Shown here: positions 23,348-33,643 of the stretch, in pieces
Layout of the letters: each line of letters opens with the position of its first letter
Numbering within the stretch: the first letter of the stretch is position 1
Source: JAZKAR01 sp040389065
GTDB lineage: Bacteria; Pseudomonadota; Gammaproteobacteria; Burkholderiales; Casimicrobiaceae
Assembly (NCBI GenBank): GCA_040389065.1
Contig: JAZKAR010000014.1
Coordinates: 50,281 to 114,280 of the forward strand
Direction: 5' to 3'
Length of the DNA stretch: 64,000 nt
The notes under the pieces: model-generated
Told to the model about the DNA's origin: nothing
Databases searched by the model: none
Seen by the model: the letters and a program-made list of their open reading frames with translations, nothing else
Made by a program: the position numbers and the translations under genes

Positions 23348-26300
23348 TTATTTAGGAGGTAATTTTTTACGACCTGTAGCAAGTTTAAAACCCTCGGGTA
23401 ATGGTTTAAATTTATCACCTTCCTGAGGCCAGCGTTTGGCTCTACTTTGAAACTCACGAAGAGCATCAATCTCTAAAGTAGCTGCCACAACAAAATCATT
23501 TGTACCACCTCGTACACGAGCAATATCTCGCATAAATGATTCTTTAGCAGGAGAACGAATTCGGCTATCGCCATATTTCCGATTATTTACTAAAATAGTA
23601 TACGCGTGAATATCCAGAGCAGCCGATTCAATAAGTGAAGAAAAAGTATCCAAATCCTGATTCCAACTAAGCACCATCAAAGCATCTATTTCCCCCTGAA
23701 ATGCTATTCTTGCTTTGCTATTTTGCAGTTCAGAGCAAACCATTACAGCAAAATAGAATTGATTATGTATATATACAGGTTTTACTTGGCTCGCTTTTAG
23801 TCTTTCAAATGCCCAAGTTTTTCCAAAGGTTAAGGTAAGCTCTTTATCTTCACCTACAGCGGGTTCAAGTTTAGGTTGCCAGATTTTTACTGAGGCAGGA
23901 TATCCAAGCCGATTATCAGATAACACAAGACAAGCTTCGCTTAAAAGCTGCTCCTCATTCAAATGGCGATATTCTGTTCCCGCAATCAGACTGATTCCAA
24001 GATTAGTTAATCGGGTAGCAATGCTGTCTATCCATTTCAAAGGAATTGAAAGTTCAGGGAATAACAGATAGTCTGGTTTTGGATTAAGCCGGATAGCTTG
24101 ATTTACCATTTCAGAAATTCTTTGATAGCGTTCCTTTGACAAATTAGGCTTATTACAAGCCATTGCCCTCCAATCACTATCGTCTGTTTTGAAATTAGTA
24201 AATGCAATCGTAACGACATGTTTTTTTTCCGTTCCAATTCGAAGAAATGGATGTACTTGTTTCGACGAAATTTGCTTATGTTCATCTAATTCATTAGTAA
24301 GCATACTGGGTTTTATCCATACACCTCGGATAGCTTGTGTATATTTTGCCCATATGATGGAAGGTTTTTCTTCACAAAGTTTGCCATTTATTTTAGGCAG
24401 TCCTACACATTCTGGTGCTAATTCAGAAATTTCAGCGGGAGTAAGAGGACGAGTAGGAAATAAATAAGGTAAATAACTTTCTCGTTTGCGATTGTTTTCT
24501 TTTATTTGTTTAAGTCGGCTATCTCGAGTTGACCTTAAAAAGTCTTTCAAAACTCTAGTATTAATTAAATTGCTATTTTTAAATAATTCTATAACAGGGC
24601 GATTAATTTTAATATTTTGTTTTTCAATTAATTTTTCGGCGGAATGGCTACGTATAATACTTTTGTAAGGTTCTTTTGCTAAATCAGCCAATGCAACTAA
24701 TGGCGCTTTTATATGAAAATCTTCAAAATCAAAAGGAAGATCGAATAAATCTTCTAAATCGGTAACACTAGCTAAGATACCCTTCAAAAATAGCTCGGCA
24801 AGATATTGTTCCTTCTTAGACCGATGACCAAGTAATAATTGGTTAGGATCATAATACCGCGCTGCCGCATCAATAAATAGCCAACTAAGAGTACTTTTTA
24901 ATATAGGCCATAATTTATTCCCTACCTTTGTTTTAGTTCCATTAATTGTTATTTCAGATTTTATGGGCGTGGCATCAGCCAGCTGTGCCAAAGCTTGATA
25001 TGCACGCCTTACTATTTGTTCAGCTTGCTCCCATTCGTTCATACTAATTGCAAATCCAAGAAGCCTCGGAAGGTAGTTGAAGTGGGCAAATAAATTGTCT
25101 GGCCGTAAAATATGATTATGAGCGAACTGGTAAAATTCTTCTCTTTGCTGCTTCCATTCCTGTGGAGGTAAATCACGCGCTAGTGTTTCTACCTGTCGGA
25201 GTTGTAAAGACCAACTCAAACGCCGTATTGTCAAACCATCAGCTCGACGTAAAGTATCCGCACTTTCCCCTACTGAGCCAGCCGCCGAAAGTACTCGTGC
25301 AGCAGTAGAATCCTCTAATTGATCAGGCGAAGGCATTAAACGATGCTCACTAGAGAGTTCATATATTTCTTTTTCGATACTATCTAGAAGATCAAACCCA
25401 GCCTGACCTTGTAGCAAAAATAATTTTTGTTTATCTGACTGGAGCTGAATCTTAGTAGTGCCTTGAAAATCTTGTCCTTGCTGTATTTCCCATAAATGAT
25501 CGTTCTCTTCACCAATTTTCTTAACAACTTCAGAGCCTAATCGAGCTTGTAAGAACTCCATAAAATCTTGGTTATTACAAATAGTATCAGTATCATGAAG
25601 CACTAAAAACATATCATCTATATAGCGCCCATAATGAATTGGAGCTAATTTTTCTTTAATCAGTTTATCCCACCGATACAGAAGCACATTTGAGATAATA
25701 CGACTAGCCGTTAAACCGATAACTAAGCCACCTGAAACCACTTTTTTTTCATCTGTAATATCTTTTGCAAAAAGGCTCGCTTCTTTTCCCCAATACGTTA
25801 GCAGTTTAACAAGTTGGTTAGTAAACTCTTGTTCTTCTATGGTTAAATCAAGATCTAATTCTTCATAAAATTGGGTTGACACTGCCATTGGATCAATAAA
25901 ATGGTAATAGCTTTTTAAATCGAGAGAAACGGCAATCACACCGCGTTTTTTTTCTAATTCTCCTCGAATAGCTGCTAAACCATCACTTCGCCATTGTTGA
26001 TACGGTTGAAAGTAAGGTGTAAATGAACCTATTGCGCTGATATGAAAAGGTTTACTTGGTTTTTCGCTAAATAACTCTTCATTATTTATACGCTTTACTC
26101 TAGCACCGTAGCATCTTTGATCCAATTTAGCATCAAATTGATGACCGATTGTATTAATCCATAAAGCTGATATGATATGTGTTTCAACTGGAAAATCACC
26201 AATTATCCGAAACTCTGGTTTAATGTCGTTATTTTTTAATAGATGTTTAAATGCTCGATCAGGATTAGAAAAATGTACATGACTGCTTGTCGGCGCATTC

Positions 26301-26563
26301 TTTTTTGGATATATAGATAATTTTTTAGGAATTAAGCGAAACTTACCAAGTAAATATTGATTATTAGCAAAACCATTGTCTTTTTGAAGTAAATTAAGTA
26401 GCGTTTCCAAATTAAAAAGTAAATCTTGTTCAAATTCAGCAAATTTGACTGCTATCGGAAAAATATTTTCAAAAAAACAATCGGCTTTTGCCTTTCGATA
26501 GGCTACTATTAAGTCTTCGAGCGTAATATTTTGCCACCCCGTAAACTTTGCTTGATAGCCCAT
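23348..26563 (-). CDS. drt1-like: Reverse transcriptase-nitrilase fusion (DRT1/UG1-type)
   Basis: 1071 residues. The N-terminal half is a reverse transcriptase: VSLDLKSYYHFID (first catalytic Asp) and GRYIDDMFLV (YxDD, about residues 310-314). The C-terminal quarter (about 780-1070) is a nitrilase/CN-hydrolase domain with LLFPELSIP (catalytic Glu, about 835) and MVCSELQN (catalytic Cys, about 942). This RT-nitrilase layout is that of defence-associated RT type 1. SD AAGGAG is placed 8 bp before the ATG. An HsdS remnant ends 14 bp upstream. Convergent with the helicase gene. Confidence 0.9.
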   Translation of the reverse strand: MGYQAKFTGWQNITLEDLIVAYRKAKADCFFENIFPIAVKFAEFEQDLLFNLETLLNLLQKDNGFANNQYLLGKFRLIPKKLSIYPKKNAPTSSHVHFSNPDRAFKHLLKNNDIKPEFRIIGDFPVETHIISALWINTIGHQFDAKLDQRCYGARVKRINNEELFSEKPSKPFHISAIGSFTPYFQPYQQWRSDGLAAIRGELEKKRGVIAVSLDLKSYYHFIDPMAVSTQFYEELDLDLTIEEQEFTNQLVKLLTYWGKEASLFAKDITDEKKVVSGGLVIGLTASRIISNVLLYRWDKLIKEKLAPIHYGRYIDDMFLVLHDTDTICNNQDFMEFLQARLGSEVVKKIGEENDHLWEIQQGQDFQGTTKIQLQSDKQKLFLLQGQAGFDLLDSIEKEIYELSSEHRLMPSPDQLEDSTAARVLSAAGSVGESADTLRRADGLTIRRLSWSLQLRQVETLARDLPPQEWKQQREEFYQFAHNHILRPDNLFAHFNYLPRLLGFAISMNEWEQAEQIVRRAYQALAQLADATPIKSEITINGTKTKVGNKLWPILKSTLSWLFIDAAARYYDPNQLLLGHRSKKEQYLAELFLKGILASVTDLEDLFDLPFDFEDFHIKAPLVALADLAKEPYKSIIRSHSAEKLIEKQNIKINRPVIELFKNSNLINTRVLKDFLRSTRDSRLKQIKENNRKRESYLPYLFPTRPLTPAEISELAPECVGLPKINGKLCEEKPSIIWAKYTQAIRGVWIKPSMLTNELDEHKQISSKQVHPFLRIGTEKKHVVTIAFTNFKTDDSDWRAMACNKPNLSKERYQRISEMVNQAIRLNPKPDYLLFPELSIPLKWIDSIATRLTNLGISLIAGTEYRHLNEEQLLSEACLVLSDNRLGYPASVKIWQPKLEPAVGEDKELTLTFGKTWAFERLKASQVKPVYIHNQFYFAVMVCSELQNSKARIAFQGEIDALMVLSWNQDLDTFSSLIESAALDIHAYTILVNNRKYGDSRIRSPAKESFMRDIARVRGGTNDFVVAATLEIDALREFQSRAKRWPQEGDKFKPLPEGFKLATGRKKLPPK

Positions 26564-26576
26564 AGTAGCTCCTTGA

Positions 26577-26744
26577 TTACATTATGGTAACTTGCCCATT
26601 CATTAGCATAAGAAGAAGCCAGTTTCTTAATTCAGACAATTTTTGATTTTCACGCATATAAATAAAATTTTCTTTTTGAGCTTTGAAAAAGCTAACCAGT
26701 TCGGACGGATTTAATACAAATCCTATGGCTGATTTGGTATCTTC
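26577..26744 (-). pseudogene. C-terminal remnant of a type I specificity subunit (hsdS)
   Basis: An open minus-strand frame of 55 codons reads GFVLNPSELVSFFKAQKENF, then YMRENQKLSELRNWLL and MLMNGQVTIM-stop. This is the conserved HsdS C-terminal helix and end. The frame is closed by a TAG just upstream and lacks any TRD. It directly precedes the RT-nitrilase gene, so an older RM locus was probably replaced or invaded here. Confidence 0.75.
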
Positions 26745-26840
26745 CTAACTTTTTACCCTAAAGTGCAAAATGCAAGAAAATAACGTGCTTTAATTGAGTA
26801 TGAATCTATTTTTATCCGCATTAATTTTCCTTTATTTATT

Positions 26841-29800
26841 TTATGCTACCCACTTTTTACCCTGTGCAGCAAACCCTAAAATCAATTCATAAACCGTATC
26901 GCATTTTTCCTTAAAAACGATACGATCATAGCTTTCTGGTAAGTCTTCATTCAGCACTTCTTCTACCGCGCTTTTAACAACGCGCTGAGTTTGCCCATCT
27001 TTCCACCAATCTTGTACTAATACTTTTGGATGGGCGCTTAAAAGGCGGATAATAAGATGCTTTGCAGCCAGTTTAACGTTTTGCTCTTCCGCTTTTGTGA
27101 GTTTGTCTTTCTTCAACGTATCATAAAGCTCTAATTCATCTTCTGTTAAGCCTTCACGAACATGGCGTTCGTCTTCTTCTTTCATACCCTCAGTAAACCT
27201 CATGAGGTCTTCAAAATAATTTTCAGCAGAAGAACTGCCAGCATTGTATTCGTTGATGATTTCTTGTAATTTTTGTGCAAAGTCGGTACGTGTATGGTTT
27301 TGCTCCATCATTTTACGAAGCTTGTTTTCGATAAATGCTTTTAGTTCAGCAATTTCAATATTTTTATAGTTTGTAACGGCAAAATCTTCTCTCAATTTTT
27401 CAAAATTGATTTTGCTTAAATCCCATACTTTACCTTTTTGAACAATTTGATATTCTGCCTGGTGTTCTTTTGTGTTTAAATTTTCTGTCTTATCGACAAC
27501 AATACTTTCATCTAGCAATTCAGCTATTTTTTGGCTAACTGCATCAATATCTGCCTGTTCTATATGCATATCAATTACACCGCGCAAGTATTGAATAACC
27601 GCTATTTCTAAGCGTGGCGATTGCTGAAAAACTTCAGGTTTACAGGCTTCATAAAGGGCAGATACTGTATTATCGTATACATAAAATGATTTGCGCCATT
27701 CATCCGATCCTAACAGGATATTGGCATATTCTTCAAATTTAGTAATATTTTTAAAGGTGTTGTTTTCAGCTATCACCGCTTTTAAATCCATACCGCGCTC
27801 AATACAAAAAGCATGGGTTTCAGAAATAGCATCATCTAATAATTGAAAAAGAACTTTTTTTTCTTGAACGGGAACCTCTTCATGGCCTTCTTTGCCTTGG
27901 GCATAATCACGCAAAGATATTTTCATATTTTTAGATACATTGTAATAATCTACGATTTCCCCGTTTTTCTTCTCAATGTATTCGCCGCTGTAGCCTTTAA
28001 TTTTATGTGATGCCACACGGTTTGCCCTGGCAATGGTTTGCATTAGGGTGTGATCTTTCATCGGCTTATCAAGATATAGCGTCGAAACCGTAGGAGCATC
28101 AAAACCTGTTAGCCACATGGCGCATACAAACACTAATTGCAAAGGGTGATCAGGGTCTTTAAAGTTTGTTTCAATATCATGCCCATGTTCATCAAGTTGG
28201 TTTAAACGCTTTATATGAGGATGAATATCTAATCTAGCTTTTTGAAATTTTGCGGTATCTGCACTAGGGTCGCTAATCACAACCGCCATTTCAACGCTTT
28301 TCATATATTCAATGATTTTTTTATAGCGTATTTTTTCTATTTCATTTTTAGATTGGTTAATTAAACTTCTAAGCTGTTTTATTTCTTCTTTCCAATGATA
28401 TTGAACTTTTTCATACATTTTTACAGCGGTGAATTTATCAATACATACCATCATGCCTTTGCCTAAATAGCCTCGACGGGGGAAGTGGTACACGATATCT
28501 TTGGCAATGGTTTCTAGGCGGTCATCACGTTTGATGACTTCCATTTCTTTAGAAAACTTTTTTTCGAGCTTTTGTTGTTGGGCATCATCTAGATTTTCGT
28601 CTTCTAATAAGGTGTAAAACTCTTCGCTTAGATCGTCATTCTGAATTAAAACTTTGGGTACACGCTTTTGATAAAAAAGAGGGACAGTTGCTTGATCATC
28701 CATTGCTTGTTGAAAGTTATATTCAGAAACATAATCCCCAAACCAGCTATTGGTTTTGCGTGCTTTTCCGAGTAATGGTGTGCCTGTAAAGGCTAGAAAA
28801 TGTGCGCCTTTTAAGCCTTCACGCATATTTTCAGCTAAGGATTTGTATTGTGTACGGTGGGCTTCATCCACAATAACAATAATTTCCCGTTCATTCGGAT
28901 TAAATAACTGAGGATATTGTTTGCCTTTGTCGTAGCGGAACTTTTGTATGAGTGTGAAGACGACTTTTTTATTTTGCCCTAAAAACTTTCGCATTTCTTC
29001 AGCATTAGTGGGTTGTGCTGCTTCTGATTTGCTAACGGTTCCCGTATTCAAAAAATTACGGTAGATTTGCCCGTCTAAATCTTGCCGATCCGTGACGACT
29101 ACAAAACTAAAATTTCCTCTAATTTTTCTGAAGATTTTTCGAGCGTAAAAGATCATCGAAAAGCTTTTTCCAGAGCCTTGGGTATGCCAAAATACGCCGA
29201 GCTTACCTTCGTATTTTTTTCGCTTTAAAAAGCGGTCATAGGCATTATTCACACCAATAAATTGATGGTTTTGAGCAATAATCTTACTGGTTTCTTTATA
29301 AAATAGTACAAAGTTTTCTACATAATCTAGCAATTTTGAGGGCTGGCATAATCCCGCTACCGCATATTCAAGGCTTGTACCTTCTTGCTCGATTTTCGTG
29401 CGGTTAATCTTTTCTTTTTCATCTTCAACACGTAGCCAGTTAAAAAAATGTTCCCATTCAGCAGTAAAGCTGCCTACCTTAGTCTCAATGGCATTAGAGA
29501 GAATACAGAAAGCGTTACAGTGGAAAAGTTGAGGAATATCGTTTTTATAGCTGCTTAGGTTATCTTCAAAGGCGGAGCGTAGTTTTATATTCGAGTTTTT
29601 TAGTTCAATAAAGACTAACGGCAAGCCATTCACATATAAAATAATATCCGGGCGACGATAGGCGGCGTAGGGGGCTTGCCCTAGTGATTTAATCCAAAGT
29701 TGAGAAACGGCTAGAAATTCATTTTTATCTGATGTAGATGAAGTAAAAGCATCAAAATCAATCAGCCTAACAATTTCATGCTGCTTTTTCCCTTGCGCAT

Positions 29801-30125
29801 CGTCAAATTCAACGGGTACGCCGTTACGAATCATTTGATCGACTTCGCGATTGGCGGCAATGGCTGAAAGTGCAGCACGCCGATCCATCACCCGGCTGAC
29901 TACCTTATCTATCTCTGATTCTGGAATCACTGGATTTAAACGGATACACGCCACTTTTAAACGATCCGCCAAAATCACATCGCGCTTATCAGTACGCCCA
30001 GAGCCATCGTTCAATGTTTCAGGTTTTGGCGAAGAACAATTAAGCAGCTTAAAGCCATACTCTTGATGCAGTTTTTGGAGAATGGCTTGCTCGATGTGAT
30101 CTTCAGAGATAAAGTTTTTGACCAT
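26841..30125 (-). CDS. hsdR: Type I restriction enzyme, R subunit
   Basis: 1094 residues, normal length. The N-terminal nuclease domain shows RRPDIILYVNGLPLVFIELKNS (D...ExK, about 158-180). The SF2 translocase follows with TQGSGKS (about 314), VDEAHR (about 418), AFTGTPL and IARANRV. The C-terminal helical part (about 900-1090) binds the methylase. It cuts DNA that lacks the specific adenine methylation. It is the third gene of hsdM-hsdS-hsdR, 30 bp after hsdS. Intact. Confidence 0.93.
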   Translation of the reverse strand: MVKNFISEDHIEQAILQKLHQEYGFKLLNCSSPKPETLNDGSGRTDKRDVILADRLKVACIRLNPVIPESEIDKVVSRVMDRRAALSAIAANREVDQMIRNGVPVEFDDAQGKKQHEIVRLIDFDAFTSSTSDKNEFLAVSQLWIKSLGQAPYAAYRRPDIILYVNGLPLVFIELKNSNIKLRSAFEDNLSSYKNDIPQLFHCNAFCILSNAIETKVGSFTAEWEHFFNWLRVEDEKEKINRTKIEQEGTSLEYAVAGLCQPSKLLDYVENFVLFYKETSKIIAQNHQFIGVNNAYDRFLKRKKYEGKLGVFWHTQGSGKSFSMIFYARKIFRKIRGNFSFVVVTDRQDLDGQIYRNFLNTGTVSKSEAAQPTNAEEMRKFLGQNKKVVFTLIQKFRYDKGKQYPQLFNPNEREIIVIVDEAHRTQYKSLAENMREGLKGAHFLAFTGTPLLGKARKTNSWFGDYVSEYNFQQAMDDQATVPLFYQKRVPKVLIQNDDLSEEFYTLLEDENLDDAQQQKLEKKFSKEMEVIKRDDRLETIAKDIVYHFPRRGYLGKGMMVCIDKFTAVKMYEKVQYHWKEEIKQLRSLINQSKNEIEKIRYKKIIEYMKSVEMAVVISDPSADTAKFQKARLDIHPHIKRLNQLDEHGHDIETNFKDPDHPLQLVFVCAMWLTGFDAPTVSTLYLDKPMKDHTLMQTIARANRVASHKIKGYSGEYIEKKNGEIVDYYNVSKNMKISLRDYAQGKEGHEEVPVQEKKVLFQLLDDAISETHAFCIERGMDLKAVIAENNTFKNITKFEEYANILLGSDEWRKSFYVYDNTVSALYEACKPEVFQQSPRLEIAVIQYLRGVIDMHIEQADIDAVSQKIAELLDESIVVDKTENLNTKEHQAEYQIVQKGKVWDLSKINFEKLREDFAVTNYKNIEIAELKAFIENKLRKMMEQNHTRTDFAQKLQEIINEYNAGSSSAENYFEDLMRFTEGMKEEDERHVREGLTEDELELYDTLKKDKLTKAEEQNVKLAAKHLIIRLLSAHPKVLVQDWWKDGQTQRVVKSAVEEVLNEDLPESYDRIVFKEKCDTVYELILGFAAQGKKWVA

Positions 30126-30155
30126 AGTTACTCTGTTCGTATAAATACAGCGTGG

Positions 30156-31409
30156 TTAAGGTTGTATAGTTTCTTCTTCTAACATGCTATGGGGAAACTG
30201 GATAGCTTTATTTTCGACAGATAGTTTTCCTGAAATTAAGCGAGGTAATAGCATTTCTTTGGTTTTTTTAAAATTTTCTTGTGATTGCAACAATATTTTT
30301 ATTTGATTATCAATTTTTGAAACTATTTTTTCAAACTCTTCAATTATATTTTCTTTTGGAAGAAGTAATTTAAATCCTTTTAATTCATCTTTTCCAACAG
30401 AATTAAAAATTGATCCATTGCCGATAATATCTTCATTTACAAACGCTATTTTTAAAAAATAAAATAGATAGCTATTTTTATTTTTTTTATGGGATAAAGC
30501 AGATAAGCCACGACCAATTATCATTTTTGTATCTGCAATATTCAGTCTTCCAACTGGTGCTCTAACACTAAATAAAATGTCGCCTTCATTTGCAATCCTG
30601 CCAGTTACAGAGCAATATATTTCATTTATCGGAAATCTTTTTCCATATGATCCAACACCTTGATGAAAAGGTAACCCTTCGCTACTCGTATTATAAAATT
30701 CTGATTTTGGTGATTGCCCCATCTGTATATTAGCTATAGATTCTAGTGAAACTTCTTTCCATCCCTTTGGAATTCCTTTTTCGAACTCAGCCTTTTGATA
30801 ACCTGGAAAGCGAAAGCGTATAAACCATTCGCGGTAAATCTCTTCAGCCATTTTTTCTAATAGGGCGATACGGCGTTTGTTATTTTCGATGAGGTCGTCA
30901 TAGGTAGAGAGGATGACGGCTATTTTTTTTTGAATGTATGGTTTAGGAATTATTACAGGTATTTTTTTAAGATCGCGAATCGGTATTTGTGGCTGTGCTG
31001 AACCAGAGGAAAAGTTCCAAATATATGTTCTAAGTGTATTGCTTGATAAGTAGTAAAATAAAAATTTAGATACTATTTCTTCATTATCTGCCCTAAGTAT
31101 TAGCATTTGAGCATTTATCAACCCATCATCATCAATATTTACATATGCAGTATTACCAACTCCATTGCCGCGGGTAGTTAGTAAGATATCACCTTTTTTT
31201 ATGCGGCCTTTTTTAATCGCTAAAAACTTTTCTTTAGTAATATGATTTGCTAATTGTTTATTGATTGTTCCATCGCTAATACATTCAGAGTTTAAAAATA
31301 AAACCCCACTATCAGAAAACTCTTCTCTTTTTGGATAACGTTTTGATCTATCGCCATCTATAAAGGTTGTATTTGTTGCCCCTAACTCAATCCCTTTTGG
31401 ATTAGTCAT
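30156..31409 (-). CDS. hsdS: Type I restriction-modification specificity subunit
   Basis: 417 residues. Two target-recognition domains are separated by a central conserved helix: the first TRD (about 1-150) ends before PYIQKKIAVILSTYDDLIENNKRRIALLEKMAEEIYREWFIRFRF, the second TRD (about 220-370) is followed by a weaker C-terminal repeat ending in MLLPRLISGKLSVE. TRDs decide the DNA target, which cannot be read from sequence here. It overlaps hsdM by 8 bp, so translation is coupled. AT-rich TRDs compared with hsdM. Confidence 0.92.
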   Translation of the reverse strand: MTNPKGIELGATNTTFIDGDRSKRYPKREEFSDSGVLFLNSECISDGTINKQLANHITKEKFLAIKKGRIKKGDILLTTRGNGVGNTAYVNIDDDGLINAQMLILRADNEEIVSKFLFYYLSSNTLRTYIWNFSSGSAQPQIPIRDLKKIPVIIPKPYIQKKIAVILSTYDDLIENNKRRIALLEKMAEEIYREWFIRFRFPGYQKAEFEKGIPKGWKEVSLESIANIQMGQSPKSEFYNTSSEGLPFHQGVGSYGKRFPINEIYCSVTGRIANEGDILFSVRAPVGRLNIADTKMIIGRGLSALSHKKNKNSYLFYFLKIAFVNEDIIGNGSIFNSVGKDELKGFKLLLPKENIIEEFEKIVSKIDNQIKILLQSQENFKKTKEMLLPRLISGKLSVENKAIQFPHSMLEEETIQP

Positions 31410-33507
31410 CGTTAAGCTCCAGCAGCTCTTTTATATTGAAATCAACAGTTTTTAATAGATCAAGCGAGATGGTATTTAAGCTTTGTAACTCTCCATATAG
31501 GTTTGTTATTTCCTCAATAAACTCCTCCTCAGTCTTTCCATCTTCCTCAATCACTACTCCCACATAACGACCAGGATTCAGCGAAAACTCCTGCTCCTTG
31601 ATGTCATCCACAGAAGCTAACTTACATAAACCTGTTACATCTTCATAGTCTGCTTTGGGAAAACGTTCTTGCAGCCAGTGAATATGTTTATAAAAACTTT
31701 CTGCATTTTTCACTTCTTTATGCAGTTGCTCTAAGGCTTCTTTTAACTTTTTAACGTCGCGGTCAGTTGTGCCGCGTTTGCCTTCTGCTTTAGCTGCATC
31801 CGCTTTAGCTTTTTCATGCTGGCGTACAATTTTATCTAATTGCTTTAAGCCACTATGAAGTGATTCAAAAAAAGGATCAAAGGCATGTCTGAATTCGCGC
31901 TGGGCAGCATTTTTGCGTTCTACGTTTGCATAGGTTTGCAGTGTTTGCTCACTATTGGCAGCGTAGTGTTGATATTGCTCTTGGAGTGTTTTTAATCCTT
32001 GCCATTGGCGGAGCAGGGCATCTACAGCCTGTTTGCCTTGTACATCCTCTAAAACATCAAGCAATTGTTCAGCAACAGGTTTTACTTGCTGTTCGTTTTC
32101 AATCAGGCTTTCCATGCCTCGTTCAAAATAACGATCCACCAGACGCACAAAATCTGCACGCTGTCCTTTATGTAATTTACTGATAATGGCAATGTTTTGT
32201 ATTTGCTCTTCGCTAAACTCACGGTGTGCGCGGTCGATTTGAGTAAAAATATTACGGGCATCAATAAATAGAATACCTTCGCCTATCTTGGCTTTATCAA
32301 AAAACCAGAGGGTAGCGGGCAGTGTTACCGTATAAAACATATTAGAGGGCAAGGTGAGCATGGCATAGATCAAGTTATTCTCGATTAGCTTTTGGCGGAT
32401 ATCTGCCTCTGAGTGCCGAGCATCCGAAGCTGAGTTTGCCATAACTAAACCAGCACGCCCTCTTTCTTTTAATGAAGTTGCAAATAAGCTAATCCATAGG
32501 TAGTTAGCATTGGGAACCGTTTCTTTGCCTTCATCTTCTTTTTTTATTTTGGTTTTATTTCGGGGTAGTCCGTAAGTATTAAAGCGACGGTCTTTTTCTA
32601 CGGTGGCAATTGGCACTTCATCAACGTTAAAAGGAGGATTAGCCATCACATAGTCAAACTTGCCGAAGCTTTGAAAAAGGTCTTCTGCATAAGTATTGGC
32701 TTGACGAATTTCTCCCCTTAAACCGTTTACAGCCAGATTCATTTTTGCGAGTTTTACGGTATCTAGCGTTTTTTCCTGACCATATACATAGAGTTGATCT
32801 TCGTAATTTTCACCCATTTTTTTAAGGGCTTGCCGATGCTGTTCGACAAAGTGCTGAGATTGCACAAACATACCACCTGACCCACAAGCAGGATCAAAAA
32901 CAGTACCCTTGTGGGGTTCAATAATTTCGACCATTAAGCGAACGACTGATGTAGGTGTAAAAAACTCCCCGCCGTCTTGTCCTTCTGCTAAAGCAAATTT
33001 CCCCAAGAAATATTCATAAATTTTTCCTAGAATATCTCCAGTAGCATCTTTGGAAATATTTGAAAAAGCTTTGATTAACGCAAACAGTGCAGCTTTACTT
33101 TCTTCTTTTCGGTTAAACCGCGCATATTCATCTTTAGGTAATACGCCTTCCAATTCAGGTTTATATTCCTCAATAGATTGCATTGCCTCTTTAATTTTTT
33201 TAGCAATATCTTCTTTTTGCGGTAAATTGAGAAGATAGTTATAGCGTGCGTGTTCTGGCAAATAGAAACCACACTTTTCAATGGCAATTTCCGCAATTGG
33301 TTTTTCTCGACGTGTTCCTGCAAGTTTGGAAAATTCTGTATTAATTGCCTCCTCAGCCCGTAGATAATTATTTTCCGCAAATTTTAAGAAAATAAGCCCT
33401 AGAACTGGTGTGGCGTATTCGTTAGATTTTAGGTCGGTATTTGCTCTTAGCTTGTCGGCAGCAGACCATAAATCGGTTTCTAGTTGTTTAAGCTGTTGTG
33501 CGTTCAT
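31402..33507 (-). CDS. hsdM: Type I restriction-modification N6-adenine methylase subunit
   Basis: 701 residues. SAM-binding DPACGSGGMF (about 210) and catalytic NPPF in YVMANPPFNVDEV (about 289-292), flanked by the N-terminal HsdM helical domain. The C-terminal 250 residues are charged helices that contact HsdS. It methylates the target chosen by HsdS. First gene of the RM operon; promoter expected in 33508-33640. Longer than EcoKI HsdM (529) but in range for this subgroup. Confidence 0.93.
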   Translation of the reverse strand: MNAQQLKQLETDLWSAADKLRANTDLKSNEYATPVLGLIFLKFAENNYLRAEEAINTEFSKLAGTRREKPIAEIAIEKCGFYLPEHARYNYLLNLPQKEDIAKKIKEAMQSIEEYKPELEGVLPKDEYARFNRKEESKAALFALIKAFSNISKDATGDILGKIYEYFLGKFALAEGQDGGEFFTPTSVVRLMVEIIEPHKGTVFDPACGSGGMFVQSQHFVEQHRQALKKMGENYEDQLYVYGQEKTLDTVKLAKMNLAVNGLRGEIRQANTYAEDLFQSFGKFDYVMANPPFNVDEVPIATVEKDRRFNTYGLPRNKTKIKKEDEGKETVPNANYLWISLFATSLKERGRAGLVMANSASDARHSEADIRQKLIENNLIYAMLTLPSNMFYTVTLPATLWFFDKAKIGEGILFIDARNIFTQIDRAHREFSEEQIQNIAIISKLHKGQRADFVRLVDRYFERGMESLIENEQQVKPVAEQLLDVLEDVQGKQAVDALLRQWQGLKTLQEQYQHYAANSEQTLQTYANVERKNAAQREFRHAFDPFFESLHSGLKQLDKIVRQHEKAKADAAKAEGKRGTTDRDVKKLKEALEQLHKEVKNAESFYKHIHWLQERFPKADYEDVTGLCKLASVDDIKEQEFSLNPGRYVGVVIEEDGKTEEEFIEEITNLYGELQSLNTISLDLLKTVDFNIKELLELNDD

Positions 33508-33643
33508 CTTTGATTTTATCTTACCTTTAAATTTTTTGGATGAGTGAACGCTCGTTAGTCAAGTTGTCAGAAGACTATAAAACAGTATCCATCTTTGAAA
33601 TAAATGAATACACACTTGGAAAAATATACCTTCTCTGACACAC

